Assembly (NCBI RefSeq): GCF_015751785.1
Contig: NZ_JADOTY010000001.1
Coordinates: 744,001 to 808,000 of the forward strand
DNA length: 64,000 nucleotides
From: Micromonospora vinacea
GTDB lineage: Bacteria; Actinomycetota; Actinomycetes; Mycobacteriales; Micromonosporaceae
Direction: 5' to 3'
Position numbers and translations under genes: made by a program. The notes under the pieces are model-generated. The model was not told the origin of the DNA. It searched no databases and saw only the letters and a program-made list of their open reading frames with translations. Below are positions 63,974 to 64,000 of this stretch, piece by piece (the stretch's first letter is position 1; each line of letters starts with the position of its first letter).

Positions 63974-64000
63974 ATGGAACTGCCCGAGGGGCTCGACTGG
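63974..64000 (+). CDS. Start of a plus-strand gene cut by the window end
   Basis: ATG at 63974 preceded by AGGAGGA at 7 nt; nine codons are visible (MELPEGLDW). Just upstream GAACCG/CGGTTC form a short dyad. Too little sequence to assign a product. Confidence 0.5.

Overview
The window is chromosomal DNA of a high-GC actinobacterium. Evidence for this is the strong G/C bias at third codon positions, many GTG (and some TTG) starts, frequent 4-bp start/stop overlaps, an F420-type LLM oxidoreductase, and RND/MMPL exporters without outer-membrane partners. Gene content and intergenic palindromes look most like Micromonosporaceae (Micromonospora or a close relative). That genus-level call is inference from recognition, not from a search.

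Positions 1-32,700 are almost entirely minus-strand and carry a conserved actinobacterial housekeeping block. In transcription order it reads argS, lysA, hom, thrC, [RND exporter, polysaccharide deacetylase, MFS], thrB, rho, [secreted phosphodiester glycosidase/phosphoesterase, and an opposite-strand polynucleotide kinase-phosphatase], rpmE, prfA, [opposite-strand diguanylate cyclase], prmC, sua5, tyrosine phosphatase, class A PBP, [opposite-strand SDR/DUF2867], glyA, atpI, atpZ-like, atpB, atpE, atpF, atpH (cut by the window edge). The M. tuberculosis order argS-lysA-thrA-thrC-thrB-rho-rpmE-prfA-hemK-Rv1301-rfe-atp is visible as a skeleton; the bracketed genes are additions, and rfe is absent.

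Positions 32,700-64,000 are accessory chromosome on mixed strands. In order: a DUF3105/DUF305 membrane pair; an IS630-like transposase remnant; tRNA-Arg(CCG); an AraC-VOC-UvrA-like resistance-type operon; a stand-alone LigD-type polymerase; HxlR/MFS divergent genes; a TetR-MMPL operon with two tandem perfect operators; an erythromycin-esterase homologue; a DUF2795 protein; an oxidoreductase and a cupin; two small membrane proteins; FabG-like SDR; a trehalose-synthase-like GH13 enzyme; DUF1349; DedA; a YidC paralogue; a YbdK-type carboxylate-amine ligase; a CoA-disulfide-reductase-like flavoprotein; a LacI/PfkB/AGE-epimerase sugar module with a LacI-type operator; TetR/arylamine N-acetyltransferase; deaminase plus LLM oxidoreductase.

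The most striking non-coding signal is a set of long-armed intergenic palindromes (11577-11653, 21354-21418, 34400-34484, 45301-45374, 46972-47034, 58394-58489). Four lie exactly between convergent genes, and two of them (11577 and 45301) are clearly copies of one element. Ordinary short-loop terminators also occur (12860, 14310, 17949, 23653, 35499, 49464). No CRISPR array, intact insertion sequence, prophage or secondary-metabolite core gene was seen.
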